Source: Gracilaria caudata
Taxonomy: Eukaryota > Rhodophyta > Florideophyceae > Gracilariales > Gracilariaceae
Length of the DNA: 30,731 nucleotides
Assembly: GCA_030374735.1 (NCBI GenBank)
Contig: JASCIV010000222.1
Span: 1-30,731, forward strand
Direction: 5' to 3'
Shown here: one piece after another, positions 15,017 to 23,492 of the stretch
How positions within the stretch are numbered: position 1 is the first letter of the stretch
Layout of the letters: every line of letters begins with the position of its first letter
Program-made: the position numbers and the translations under genes
The notes under the pieces: generated by a model
What the model saw: only the letters and a program-made list of their open reading frames with translations
Database searches by the model: none
Told to the model about the DNA's origin: nothing

Positions 15017-17932
15017 TCATTGGATTGTTATCCTCCAGCTTCCTTTAGCTGCCTTTTGTCTCACGTTCTGCAGGGTGAGTACGCCAGATTTCTTTGAAAA
15101 TACAAAGTTAATAGGGTTCGAATCTGAAGAAACTTCCTGCGGAGCTTCTTCGTATCCCAAAATTGTTATGCGCTCAATGTCAACGTCATCTCCATCAAAG
15201 GCTGCAGCTCCACCGGAGACGGTTTCAGCTCTGAACTCTCCACCTTCGAAAATGAATCGTCTCACAGCATACGCGCCCGACTTAAAATCGAACGACTTTC
15301 CGTCATCCAAGTAGAGTTCTCCACGAGCCTCTTTCTTTTCGTTCAACGCTACGACAAGAGTGAAGGGATCGTGAGCCATTGCAGCTGTACTGCGACGATA
15401 ACGCTCTTGCTTAGGAACAATGGTCCCACCTCTCTGATATACAATCATGCTGTCTAAGGTCACCTTGATTTCAGCGTCTCCGGCTTCTTCTACTTTCTTA
15501 CCTCTTGCATCAGGGTAGTAAAGGTCGTACCACGTTTCTCCGGGCGGAATATAAAACTTATGAGTGGAAACACCTTCTTCCAAAACTGGAGATATGAGCA
15601 GCGCACTTCCAACGAGCCATTGTCTTTGATTGGAGTCTGCTTCCGGGTCATTCGGGAAATGCCACCACAGCGGTCGCATAGGAGGCCCCGTCGCACCTTC
15701 CTCAAATCCGTAGTCAGTCCCAAGCGAATGACCGGCGAAAAGTGTGTACCAGAAGGGGATATAGGAGTATCTAGCTTTAAGTGCTGTTGCTATATGAGAG
15801 GTATAAGGTTCGCCAAAGACCCAAGGCTCGCGCCGATTAGTGTCAAGATGGGCATGACCGCGAAAGAAAGGTTGAAAGGCGGCAGTCTGATACCATCTTG
15901 TAGCAAGCTCTGCAGATGGATTTCCAAAAAAGCCTCCGACATCTGCTCCTGAAAACGTCATTCCAGTTACTTGCAGTGACAGCAGCATACGCACAGAGCT
16001 TTCAAGATGGTCCCATGCAGCGGTGTTGTCACCAGTCCAAATGGCGCCATACTTTTGGCTTCCGGCATAAAAACTTCGCGATAAGACAAACGGTCGATCA
16101 TTGCCTCCGTGTCCTTTCAGTATACCTTCATATGTGGCTTGGAAGAAATAGTGACCGAAAATATTATGTACATGACGGTGCTCAACATTTCCCTCGTGAA
16201 GCAAATCTTTCTGCATCGTCCCTTCGGGTCCATTGAAAACAGATGGTTCATTCATGTCATTCCATGTGTACAGATGATTGCAGAAATGCGGATAATGGGT
16301 TGGACTAAATAATGAAGCCCAAACCTCGCGTACTCTCGAGCTCGTAAAGTCAAAGTAGCTTGAAGACCCTGGCCAGCACCATCCATCGAATGGTTTTCCG
16401 TCCGGTTTCATGACGTAGAGCTTTTGCTCTTGCGCCATTCTATGAATCGCAAATTTGTTATCACGCTTGATATGAGGATCAATAATGGTAACCATTTTAC
16501 GCCCTCGAGCAGCAATATGATTCATGAGACCAGATGGATCCGGAAAACGCTCGTAATCCCATGTGAAGTATCGTTTACCATTTGTATGTTCAATGTCGAG
16601 CCAAAGAACATCGTATGGTATATTCAGTTCATCAAATTTGGCATCAACGGCTTTGGAATCCGCTTCATCACGATAGTTCCAACGACATTGATGGTATCCC
16701 AAAGAAAATCTTTGGGGCATCGCTGGAACTCCCGTTAACCACAGATATTGTTCAAAGACGGCACCAGCCGTAGGACCAGGGAGAAAGAAAGTGTCAATCA
16801 TCCCTGTCTCAGAAAACCAGTGGGTATGCCGTCCTTGCTCTAGAGTCTTTATATCCACGTAAGTCTCTGCGGTGTTCAGCCACAAAAAGCCCGCGTTCTC
16901 CTTTCCGTTACGAGCGAACACAAATGGGATTGAACCATATAGACCAAGTGGTCTAACAAGCTCGAACTCGAAAATATCTAGGTTGTAAAGACGATACGGC
17001 TCGGATAAGATACTGTTGTTTTCCGCAATCGTGTCTTCCAAAGAAAATCGCACGGTGCGCTCTGGTATTCCGTATAAGTGGTTAGCAAACGGGAATGACA
17101 CGTCCACTCCAACGGACTCCGGCCCACGAGGTTTTGAATCAGTATGGCTCTGGAAGGTTTCCTCCCAGCACCCATCACAAGCGGTTGACGTTGATACGTG
17201 TTCTTGGGTCTCTTCTTCATGTGGCTCTTCGTCATCGATTTCATCGTCTTTATTGCCCTCGTAGTCGGGTCCGACCTCTTTGCTGTTTATATCATGACCC
17301 TCTGGATCCGATTTTTCGGTTTCCCCTGAATCCGCTGAAGGTGAATTTGTTTCATCCGGAGCTCCATCGTCGAGAGGAGATGGTTTCTCGAGAAACGTTT
17401 CTACCAGAAACATAGACTCGGAATTGAAGGAAGCCAAAACTAAATCGTTTTCTTTGCGCACGAACTCCATTCGGAACGGCTCATAGTGGAAAACCATCTT
17501 TGAAGGAAGATCGTCAATAACAAGTTCTGACTTATCATCGTGCACGACAAGGTGTTCATCATTTAAAACTATTGCACTCACGTGGGGCATAACCACATCT
17601 TTCACGGCATGTCGCTCGTATTTCGAAGCGGTAGAGTCATCAACGACGATGCGATACACACCATTCGCAAATGCTATAATAATTAGCACGAAGGAAGGGC
17701 GATCCTTCGCAGTGAGGGTCGCTTTCACAGCACTTTGTCCCCTCCATTCCGTCAAAGATATAGTTTCCTTCACCAGCTTGTAAATAACATCGGGTGAGGG
17801 TCTGAAAAGCCGTTGACGACGGCCAAAGCCTAGATCAGAACATTTCTTCAACTTCGACCATTCCGTTGCGCGTGATGAACAAAAGCATAATGTCATCAGG
17901 ATGATCAGGACAAGTGTCAGAGGAAAACGCAT
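15017..17932 (-). CDS. GANAB: Glucosidase II alpha subunit (GH31), ER
   Basis: This 971-residue glycoside hydrolase family 31 enzyme removes the two inner alpha-1,3-glucoses from N-glycans on newly made glycoproteins in the ER lumen. A signal peptide is clear (MRFPLTLVLIILMTLCFCSS, cleavage near residue 21). The N-terminal beta-domain spans ~30-390, the catalytic barrel ~400-760, and beta-domains follow. Nucleophile D559 lies in WNDMNEPSVF and acid/base D635 in IWTGDNTAAWDHL; WLDIEH (444-449), RPFVLSR (613-619) and GADVGGFFGNP are also conserved. An acidic, Ser/Glu/Asp-rich insert covers ~186-248, longer than usual. No KDEL-type tail is present, as in other alpha subunits, which are retained by the beta subunit. 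Single exon on the minus strand. Assignment is very secure. Confidence 0.96.
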   Translation of the reverse strand: MRFPLTLVLIILMTLCFCSSRATEWSKLKKCSDLGFGRRQRLFRPSPDVIYKLVKETISLTEWRGQSAVKATLTAKDRPSFVLIIIAFANGVYRIVVDDSTASKYERHAVKDVVMPHVSAIVLNDEHLVVHDDKSELVIDDLPSKMVFHYEPFRMEFVRKENDLVLASFNSESMFLVETFLEKPSPLDDGAPDETNSPSADSGETEKSDPEGHDINSKEVGPDYEGNKDDEIDDEEPHEEETQEHVSTSTACDGCWEETFQSHTDSKPRGPESVGVDVSFPFANHLYGIPERTVRFSLEDTIAENNSILSEPYRLYNLDIFEFELVRPLGLYGSIPFVFARNGKENAGFLWLNTAETYVDIKTLEQGRHTHWFSETGMIDTFFLPGPTAGAVFEQYLWLTGVPAMPQRFSLGYHQCRWNYRDEADSKAVDAKFDELNIPYDVLWLDIEHTNGKRYFTWDYERFPDPSGLMNHIAARGRKMVTIIDPHIKRDNKFAIHRMAQEQKLYVMKPDGKPFDGWCWPGSSSYFDFTSSRVREVWASLFSPTHYPHFCNHLYTWNDMNEPSVFNGPEGTMQKDLLHEGNVEHRHVHNIFGHYFFQATYEGILKGHGGNDRPFVLSRSFYAGSQKYGAIWTGDNTAAWDHLESSVRMLLSLQVTGMTFSGADVGGFFGNPSAELATRWYQTAAFQPFFRGHAHLDTNRREPWVFGEPYTSHIATALKARYSYIPFWYTLFAGHSLGTDYGFEEGATGPPMRPLWWHFPNDPEADSNQRQWLVGSALLISPVLEEGVSTHKFYIPPGETWYDLYYPDARGKKVEEAGDAEIKVTLDSMIVYQRGGTIVPKQERYRRSTAAMAHDPFTLVVALNEKKEARGELYLDDGKSFDFKSGAYAVRRFIFEGGEFRAETVSGGAAAFDGDDVDIERITILGYEEAPQEVSSDSNPINFVFSKKSGVLTLQNVRQKAAKGSWRITIQ

Positions 17933-18216
17933 AGTTGGGAGTCGTGCGATCTTCTCGAAAAAGAGTCACAACCACAATTCCCAGACATTCAACAAGGTTC
18001 TATGCGAGCCCTCTCTGGACGTGTGCTGCAGAATGCGTAACAGAGCGGTGTATGTGAAAGACGCTGCCTTTCCAAATCTAGTCGGAAAGTACTCTTGTGC
18101 GGAATTTTGACCTTGACGATCCTTTAGCTTCGCCTCTTCGAACAAGAAATTGCTGATCTTGATATCCACCTTTTTCAATCGATATTAATAAAACGAACGA
18201 ACTGTCCACGAATGAA

Positions 18217-18244
18217 CCATTGATCATCAGGGCCTGATCAATGG
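18217..18244. repeat. Perfect 10-bp inverted repeat upstream of glucosidase II alpha
   Basis: CCATTGATCA (18217-18226) and TGATCAATGG (18235-18244) are separated by 8 nt. The flanks CTGTCCA (18202-18208) and TGGACAG (18242-18248) are also complementary, offering an alternative pairing. It lies about 285-312 bases upstream of the glucosidase start. Confidence 0.6.
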
Positions 18245-18304
18245 ACAGATGCAGAATTTGAAAAATGCGGAAAACCCGACGGAGAATCCTACTCTGTGCC
18301 AACG

Positions 18305-18583
18305 ATGACACCCACAGAAGTTTCTCTCTCTCTCGACTTCGGAGTTGATACAGAGGCGTTCTCTAAAATATCTTCATCCCTCCTCCATTTCCGTCTTTTG
18401 AAGCGAGTGCTTTACTTTCGAGATCATGTGGGGTTTGTTTTTTGGCTCATTCGATGTTTCTGCATATTTCTAAGCTGTGCAGGAACGATGATCCATCGTA
18501 TTGCTTCAATCAAAGTTCTCCACACTTTTTTGACAAAGAAAAACTACAACATGAAGAAAGCGGGACCTCGCGCCTCGCTTTGA
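18305..18583 (+). CDS. Weak ORF, hypothetical small membrane protein
   Basis: A 92-codon ORF with an ATG at 18305 and a hydrophobic stretch VGFVFWLIRCFCIFLSCAG that could span a membrane. No family recognised, no homologous neighbour, and the length is within chance for this region. Listed only because the surrounding kilobase has no other gene. Confidence 0.15.
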   Translation: MTPTEVSLSLDFGVDTEAFSKISSSLLHFRLLKRVLYFRDHVGFVFWLIRCFCIFLSCAGTMIHRIASIKVLHTFLTKKNYNMKKAGPRASL

Positions 18584-18982
18584 AGTTCATCAGGCAGTGA
18601 ACATCACGAGTCTTTATCTGAAATGTCTAAAAAGATTCCAACGTGGATATGCATGGGGAAAATGTTACAAGGCTGCGTAGCATGCGTGTGAAGCCGATAC
18701 TGGAGTCCAATTCGCATCTCATGAAACTGCCATCGATATGTCGCTCATATGCATGCGACAAAAAAAGTGATGAGTAGTGGTTAACTTTGGAAGACACATT
18801 CGTTTGCCCAACAGCTTTCGAGATCAAATCCGTCCTGGCGTTCTGGTTTCGAAAGAGTCTGCAAGCTATTTTCTTGCTTTCGTGCAATTTAGAACTCCTT
18901 TCGAAAGAAGAAACTGCGGAATGTCGTGGTTCAACAACGAGAAAGTTGTGGCATTAACCCGACCATAGATATATCTCGCAAA

Positions 18983-19624
18983 TTAACTGTACTGACATGC
19001 TCGGCAGCAGGACAACGAAGGAGGATAGGTTCGACCTGGGCGAAGATGCGAACACGCGCCACAACAAGAACCGAATGGTAGCCCAATAAAAATGAGGCCA
19101 AAGCTTTGTGGATTTTGTTGGAGAGAGGTGAAGTCAAATTGTCTTTCAGAGAAGGAGCAAACAGTCTGCGGAATTTCGTCTTCAATTGACTTCCACTCGA
19201 TTGAGTCCAGGAATCCTGAATCGATAGATTCAGCAGGAACCTCTGCTCTGTGAGTAACCTTGACAGGGTTCTCCTCTTCGTCTATTTCGAGAAGGAGCAA
19301 GAGTGCTGAATTTGGGGTCGGGATGATCCTTTGTTGTGACCTCGTGCAGTCAAGACGCCTTGCAGCATTTGACAGACAAGTTCCTTCCAAGCAAGTAACT
19401 ATTTCATAGGCTGGGATCCGTTGAGGAAACGACTCCTCAACAAGAGGAATATCGGTTGGGAATGGCAATGGTGACGATTCGAATGGTATTGGTTCTTCTG
19501 AGGGAGAGACATCTCGCGGATCCAGATCGACAGTATGCCTTGAGTTGAACGGTGCGCATTGACCAGGAAAAACTTGAATTAAGAGGAGTGCAATGACGGT
19601 GATGAAAAAAGCCTTGATCATCAT
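18983..19624 (-). CDS. Secreted protein of unknown function, Cys-rich C-terminus
   Basis: This 213-residue ORF starts with a convincing signal peptide (MMIKAFFITVIALLLIQVFP, cleavage probably after GQCA). The frame extends upstream to a TTG at 19636, but the ATG at 19624 is the first. The mature part has a Pro/Glu/Ser-rich region (~35-70), a central segment with paired Cys (TCLEGTCLS), an acidic middle (EIDEEENP), and a Cys-rich end (FGSCCGACSHL, SCCRACQYS). Such cysteine pairs fit an extracytoplasmic protein with disulphides. No domain family recognised. The last ~60 codons are also open in another frame, so the C-terminus could change if there were a frameshift. Expression is unknown. Confidence 0.5.
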   Translation of the reverse strand: MMIKAFFITVIALLLIQVFPGQCAPFNSRHTVDLDPRDVSPSEEPIPFESSPLPFPTDIPLVEESFPQRIPAYEIVTCLEGTCLSNAARRLDCTRSQQRIIPTPNSALLLLLEIDEEENPVKVTHRAEVPAESIDSGFLDSIEWKSIEDEIPQTVCSFSERQFDFTSLQQNPQSFGLIFIGLPFGSCCGACSHLRPGRTYPPSLSCCRACQYS

Positions 19625-19639
19625 GATGTAAATCAAAGA

Positions 19640-19912
19640 CTAGCGACAGGGATTTTCAGAAGTCACCGTGAACAGGAGCGGAAAGATTGTGAACCATAAT
19701 GACACTACATATAGGGCAAAGCCTCCTGCTCTTCGCAGTCTCTCTTGTTTGTCGTGAGTAGAAAGGGAAGGGTTACCAAGGTTGATGAAAACCGCCTGAC
19801 GACAATGGCATATATGAATCCAGCAAAGTATACGTAACATATCTGTGCGCCAGTGCTCAAATCCGTACACTCGAGACCATATTGTGGTTTCGTCCTCAGC
19901 ACTAACTTGCAA
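19640..19912 (-). CDS. Weak ORF with one transmembrane segment, possible terminal exon
   Basis: A 90-codon minus-strand ORF ending in a hydrophobic stretch ALYVVSLWFTIFPLLFTVTS then SENPCR. A basic DKQERLRRAGG precedes the helix, as in cytosolic-side flanks. It sits 15 bases upstream of the secreted unknown on the same strand. An overlapping frame (19705-19902) is also hydrophobic, so the reading frame is not certain. No family recognised. Confidence 0.2.
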   Translation of the reverse strand: MQVSAEDETTIWSRVYGFEHWRTDMLRILCWIHICHCRQAVFINLGNPSLSTHDKQERLRRAGGFALYVVSLWFTIFPLLFTVTSENPCR

Positions 19913-20157
19913 TTGGAAACATGCTCGAAGTGTGTTGATGGAAAACAGTTCGTTTCTATCTAGTTGACTGTGTTTCTGGAGCCAGCAGAGTGATTCGTCA
20001 TTAAAATGATATCATTACAAGTCGTAGACTAACCCAAACAGCAGAAAGAAGTCATTCAAATGAACATAAAACACAAAGATGTCTGCAACAGCTACACGCA
20101 CGTTGGAAACAGAAATCCGTGTCACAGAGATAGGTCCTCAGTGTCATTGTTGTGTCC

Positions 20158-20379
20158 CTACTGCTTTACTAGTCTCAAGAGACCAGGCAGAGTTACAACA
20201 ATAAGTCCATTGCTCTTGCCCTCAAATTGTGAATCGTAGCACCATGAAATTGCAAGAGCTGCTGGGAACGTGGTGGTTCCGTTGCAGAGCAAGAGGTTTA
20301 CAGTAAGAGAGTTGCGGTAACAGGGAATCAGGCAACTTGATGATGAACCCATAGTTCCGGCAATGGCAGAACAGAGCAT
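20158..20379 (-). CDS. Weak hydrophobic ORF, possible exon
   Basis: A 73-codon minus-strand ORF with moderately hydrophobic, Cys/Ser-rich sequence (AIAGTMGSSSSCLIPCYRNS, GLIVVTLPGLLRLVKQ). The open frame extends a few codons upstream to an acceptor-like TTTTTAG. No family recognised. It may be an exon of the same unresolved gene as the ORF at 19640-19912, or noise. Confidence 0.15.
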   Translation of the reverse strand: MLCSAIAGTMGSSSSCLIPCYRNSLTVNLLLCNGTTTFPAALAISWCYDSQFEGKSNGLIVVTLPGLLRLVKQ

Positions 20380-20994
20380 GAAGGCGATAAGATAAAGAAG
20401 TTACTAAAAAGTTATCTACCCTGTAGATAATGATCGGGGAAATGATGAGTTGCGTTTCACCTCTTTGCATTTGCATGGGTACTGTGAAGAGTTCGCAAAA
20501 AGAGAAAAAGCATCATGATGATGGTTTCGAAATCGAATGACGTTGGATTAGTTCTCTTCAGTATCCCTGGGTTATACTCGTGATACAAATTCTTGAAAGT
20601 GATGTGTTATCATCATTCACGAGGGGAGTGATGGTCACCGTTGTTGTCACCCAGTGACAGAACGACCCGTAGATGCGAATAATTTTTATCACGAAAAAGC
20701 GCACAGCGTCCATAACAACGACGAAGAACACGACAGGAACAAAGCACGGGATGTAAGGGTTAGTTTGCTGACAGATTGCTAGCGATCCCTTCTAACTGGG
20801 GTGATGTAGAGGTGTAACGGAGCGCGATTATGTAGGACCTTCTGCTATCACATTGTTACATTTAGACCAGTTTCTCGCAACGCTCGGAGAGGAAACACAT
20901 GTCAAATATATAGAAAACGGATCTCTTGCTATATGTGGCGGGCGATTGATTTTCGTTAATCTTTATGCTCTACACGTAGTAAAACAGCCTATTC

Positions 20995-21267
20995 ATGACC
21001 TATGCTGACTCTGCATCCCGCTTTAGGAGAGCCGCGCCCGTGACTAATGTACAAGGTGGTTTGGGCGTTGTTAGAATCGCTCTCGTGCAAGCAAGTGATC
21101 AGAATGAGAAACTTAACAGCGTCAGCACATCGGAGACCCCAAGTTCACGTTCAAGAACGACGCAAATCCTGCAAAACGATACAAAAGTGACATTTCCCCA
21201 GAAACTGGCTTGCGGTGCTTCAGTTGGTTGCAACAGAGCTTGCTCGAAACGAGCGTTCAAAACTTAA
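20995..21267 (+). CDS. Weak hypothetical ORF
   Basis: A 90-codon plus-strand ORF starting at an ATG, hydrophilic, without recognisable motif. Convergent with the UVR/SnoaL gene at 21288, leaving 20 bases. Could be chance. Confidence 0.12.
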   Translation: MTYADSASRFRRAAPVTNVQGGLGVVRIALVQASDQNEKLNSVSTSETPSSRSRTTQILQNDTKVTFPQKLACGASVGCNRACSKRAFKT

Positions 21268-21287
21268 AACGGTACACGAAAAAGAGA

Positions 21288-21980
21288 TTAGCCTTTGAAC
21301 TCGGTGACTGGCAAAGCGCTATGGTGGCAAATATACCATTCTCCATTTCTCTTTGTGTAGATGTTGATGGCATTCATGACAATCGTATGGGGTCGACCGT
21401 CTTCAGTTTCCCAATCAGTAGAGTGCTCCTCACACGTGACGTAAGCAACGGAGCCTCTCATTGTAATGCAAACATTCTTGACATCAATTTGAGGAGCTCC
21501 GAGAGTGAAGATATAGCCAAAACCATTGATGATATTGATAAATCCAACCCACAAAGGTCCGGCCGGATGTTTGCAAAGTGCAGAAGCATCCTGCAACCAA
21601 CAGGATGCAATATCAACAATAGAACCAGAAGAAAACGCTTTGTAGAACTTCATATTCGCGGAAAGTACGGCCACATAAGCGCCGGACTGTAATCGAATCA
21701 ACTTATCACGTATAACAGATGCCTTCTTGTAGTCTTCAAGTAGTAAGGCATCGTCCAGATCCTCTTCCAGGATCTGCAACTGCTCATCTTTTGCAAAGTC
21801 AACGTCGATAGGACCTCTCTTCCAAGCAGGCTCCTCCACGCAGCACCGAAGGCTAGCGGCACGGGTCGGCGGAGAGCGAGCGAGTGGCCTTGGCGGGCAG
21901 CGGGATGAGCGAGAGCTGCCAGGTAAGGGCCAGTTAAGTGGGCAACGAAGCGCTGCGGGAGTGAGAAATGTCAACGACAT
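21288..21980 (-). CDS. UVR-motif plus SnoaL-like protein, probably plastid-targeted
   Basis: This 230-residue protein begins with a Ser/Arg/Pro-rich presequence without acidic residues (MSLTFLTPAALRCPLNWPLP, to ~48), fitting plastid import. A UVR motif covers about 66-97 (LEEDLDDALLLEDYKKASVI then RDKL), a helical hairpin that in UvrB/UvrC, Clp adaptors and EXECUTER proteins mediates protein contacts. Residues ~105-220 form a SnoaL/NTF2-like fold: a conserved Trp (WLQDASALCKHP), VGFINIINGF, CITMRGSVAYVTCEE, TIVMNAINIYTKRNGEWYI, HHSALP. This domain pairing is known in algae and plants among uncharacterised plastid proteins. A TATAAAG box on the minus strand ~52 bases upstream supports the ATG at 21980. 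Function unknown beyond protein binding. Confidence 0.82.
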   Translation of the reverse strand: MSLTFLTPAALRCPLNWPLPGSSRSSRCPPRPLARSPPTRAASLRCCVEEPAWKRGPIDVDFAKDEQLQILEEDLDDALLLEDYKKASVIRDKLIRLQSGAYVAVLSANMKFYKAFSSGSIVDIASCWLQDASALCKHPAGPLWVGFINIINGFGYIFTLGAPQIDVKNVCITMRGSVAYVTCEEHSTDWETEDGRPHTIVMNAINIYTKRNGEWYICHHSALPVTEFKG

Positions 21981-22031
21981 GATGAGGAGTCTTGTGGAAT
22001 AAGGCTAGGTGTTGAGCACAACAACACTCTC

Positions 22032-22037
22032 TTTATA
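22032..22037 (-). promoter_or_regulatory. TATA box of the UVR/SnoaL gene
   Basis: On the minus strand CATATAAAGAGAGTG places TATAAA 52-57 bases upstream of the ATG at 21980. This position fits a core promoter with a short leader. The TATAAA-GAGAG arrangement echoes TATAAAA-(AG)14 at 14397. Confidence 0.5.
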
Positions 22038-22449
22038 TGAGCTTATCGACAGTACGACACGTTAACGGCAGAACACGCAAGTGGACTGAGGCGCTTACCG
22101 CAGAGCGCTTCGATACCAAGACAATTATAGCGTCTGTAGGAAGAGAGGAGGGCGGAGAGAATGCAATGGGCGACAAGCCGGGATGGTGTGGCAAAGCGGG
22201 CACGGTGGCGCATCTTCCACGTGAAGCGCAGCCGCTATAACGCACGTGCGGTCCATTCGAATGGGTGGCACTCTTTGCATGACACATGCATCACATGGTC
22301 GCGATCATCCGCCGCAAGCAACATCATGTCGTTAACGTCGACACGCCATGCAAAATCTGCAGTTTGCACGTGCGTCGCGCTGCGTGCTCTTTGGATCCGG
22401 CTCTTCGAAGGCTTGATTGCGCGACACCTGTACACGTCTTTCGATCACT

Positions 22450-22459
22450 TACCTTCGTA
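22450..22459 (-). repeat. TACGAAGGTA motif at the prenyltransferase stop
   Basis: On the minus strand the sequence reads TAG, A, then TACGAAGGTA, so the 10-mer starts one base after the stop codon of the cis-prenyltransferase. Same motif and orientation as after the SDR gene. Confidence 0.6.
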
Positions 22460-22460
22460 T

Positions 22461-23492
22461 CTACCGCGTGCTCAACGATTCCGCCTCACCCACCACGCTC
22501 TCCCGAATGTGCGCCTCATATTCGCTCCGTATCCCGTTCAGCGCGGCCTTCATTTCCGCAGGCATCGCGCAGCTCTCCGTACCGATCGACTCAAAGTGGC
22601 ACCGCGGCGGCGGCCTTCTCCTCACCACGTGCTGATAGTCGAGAATGATCTTCACAAAGTCCCACGCGCACAAGTCTGGCCACAGCACGGGATAAAACGA
22701 AAGCACCGAATCACAGCTTTCGTACAGAACAAAGTCACTCAAACGAGTTTCTCCAGAGGTTCGAACCAACAGCTGTGGATGCATGCACGCGTTCGCTCCC
22801 TTTGCCCATCCCGTGGACAAACACGCCGCAACCGCCTCGTCTGAGATCGCGTCCGCGCCCATGTTACGTCGCCGTACCATCCTGGTCACGTCCGCAATCG
22901 CGCGCGCCATGTCATTGCGCGACGTGTAACTGAAACAAATGTTTAGAACAAGTCCTCCAGAATACTGCATGGTATCGCGCATCAATTGCATCATGTGCTG
23001 CTCCAGTTCCACTGGCACCCGTTTCAAATCGCCCAAGAATCGAATCTGTACTCGGTTCTTGTGCACAAAGTGTTTCTTGTGCTTGAAATCCTTTGCTGCT
23101 TCGAGAGCCAGTCTCATTATCTCGGCCACCTCAACGTCCGGACGCTTGAAGTTCTCCAGAGACCACGCGTACACGGTCACCGTTTCAACCCCGGCTTTGA
23201 GGCACCATTGTAACACCTGCACCAGAGTTTTTCTGCCCATCGCGTGTCCTTCATGAGACGACATGTTGCATTTGAGAGCCCATCTTCGGTTTCCGTCCAT
23301 GATAAACGCAATATGTTTCGGAATCGTCCCACATCTCAAAGCGCGAATGGCCACGTTTTGTAGCATTTTCAGGCTCGAAAGCAGCTTGAAACTTCTGCAG
23401 AGTGCTACGTACGAGATGTACAGTAGAATAGGACTCGCTATGAGCAGCAGTTGATGCATAGAGTACCCCACAATCACGTTGAAGAGTTGCAT
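22461..23492 (-). CDS. DHDDS: Dehydrodolichyl diphosphate synthase (cis-prenyltransferase)
   Basis: This 343-residue cis-prenyltransferase adds isopentenyl units to farnesyl diphosphate to build the dolichol backbone at the ER, feeding N-glycosylation. A hydrophobic helix near residues 12-35 can anchor it in the membrane. HIAFIMDGNRRWA contains the catalytic Asp66 that opens region I; AWSLENFKRP is region III. RTSGETRLSDFVLYES (244-259) is region V with the Arg, Glu and Ser that bind diphosphate, and the ending SVLSFYPVLWPDL is close to animal and fungal DHDDS. The GTG at 23528 extends the frame, but the ATG at 23492 is the first. In many eukaryotes the enzyme needs a NgBR/Nus1 partner; none is seen here. 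Single exon, divergent from TERT. Confidence 0.93.
   Translation of the reverse strand: MQLFNVIVGYSMHQLLLIASPILLYISYVALCRSFKLLSSLKMLQNVAIRALRCGTIPKHIAFIMDGNRRWALKCNMSSHEGHAMGRKTLVQVLQWCLKAGVETVTVYAWSLENFKRPDVEVAEIMRLALEAAKDFKHKKHFVHKNRVQIRFLGDLKRVPVELEQHMMQLMRDTMQYSGGLVLNICFSYTSRNDMARAIADVTRMVRRRNMGADAISDEAVAACLSTGWAKGANACMHPQLLVRTSGETRLSDFVLYESCDSVLSFYPVLWPDLCAWDFVKIILDYQHVVRRRPPPRCHFESIGTESCAMPAEMKAALNGIRSEYEAHIRESVVGEAESLSTR

Larger units (their letters stand above)
17933..18982. other. Spacer between glucosidase II alpha and a secreted unknown
   Basis: This is 1,050 bases with little recognisable content. A long inverted repeat is present at 18217-18244. A plus-strand ORF at 18305-18583 is listed separately with low confidence. 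The glucosidase promoter should lie in the first few hundred bases; no TATA box was seen. Confidence 0.45.
19625..21287. other. Gene-poor stretch with unresolved membrane-like ORFs
   Basis: These 1,663 bases hold no recognised gene. Minus-strand ORFs at 19640-19912 and 20158-20379 contain hydrophobic segments (GGFALYVVSLWFTIFPLLFT; LIAFMLCSAIAG region), and an acceptor-like TTTTTAG occurs on the minus strand near 20407. They might be exons of one spliced membrane-protein gene, but I could not join them with confidence. A 90-codon plus-strand ORF at 20995-21267 lacks recognisable features. A small hairpin GCTCG-AAA-CGAGC (21242-21254) lies 34-46 bases after the next gene's stop. Confidence 0.4.
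21981..22460. other. Spacer between UVR/SnoaL gene and cis-prenyltransferase
   Basis: 480 bases with no recognised gene. It holds the UVR/SnoaL promoter (TATA-like box at 22032-22037 and a C/T-rich stretch with CCGCCC on the minus strand near 22150) and, at its right end, the TACGAAGGTA motif after the prenyltransferase stop. Confidence 0.5.

Noticed and set aside
15113..15126. GGGTTCGAATCTG resembling a tRNA B box
   Set aside because: It lies inside the glucosidase II coding region and no A box or cloverleaf can be formed around it.
22756..22768. AGGTTCGAACC resembling a tRNA T-loop
   Set aside because: It encodes the RTSGE motif region of the prenyltransferase; no tRNA fold surrounds it.
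22161..22844. 227-codon plus-strand ORF across the DHDDS 3' end
   Set aside because: Mostly antisense to the prenyltransferase; Arg/His-rich composition typical of shadow frames.
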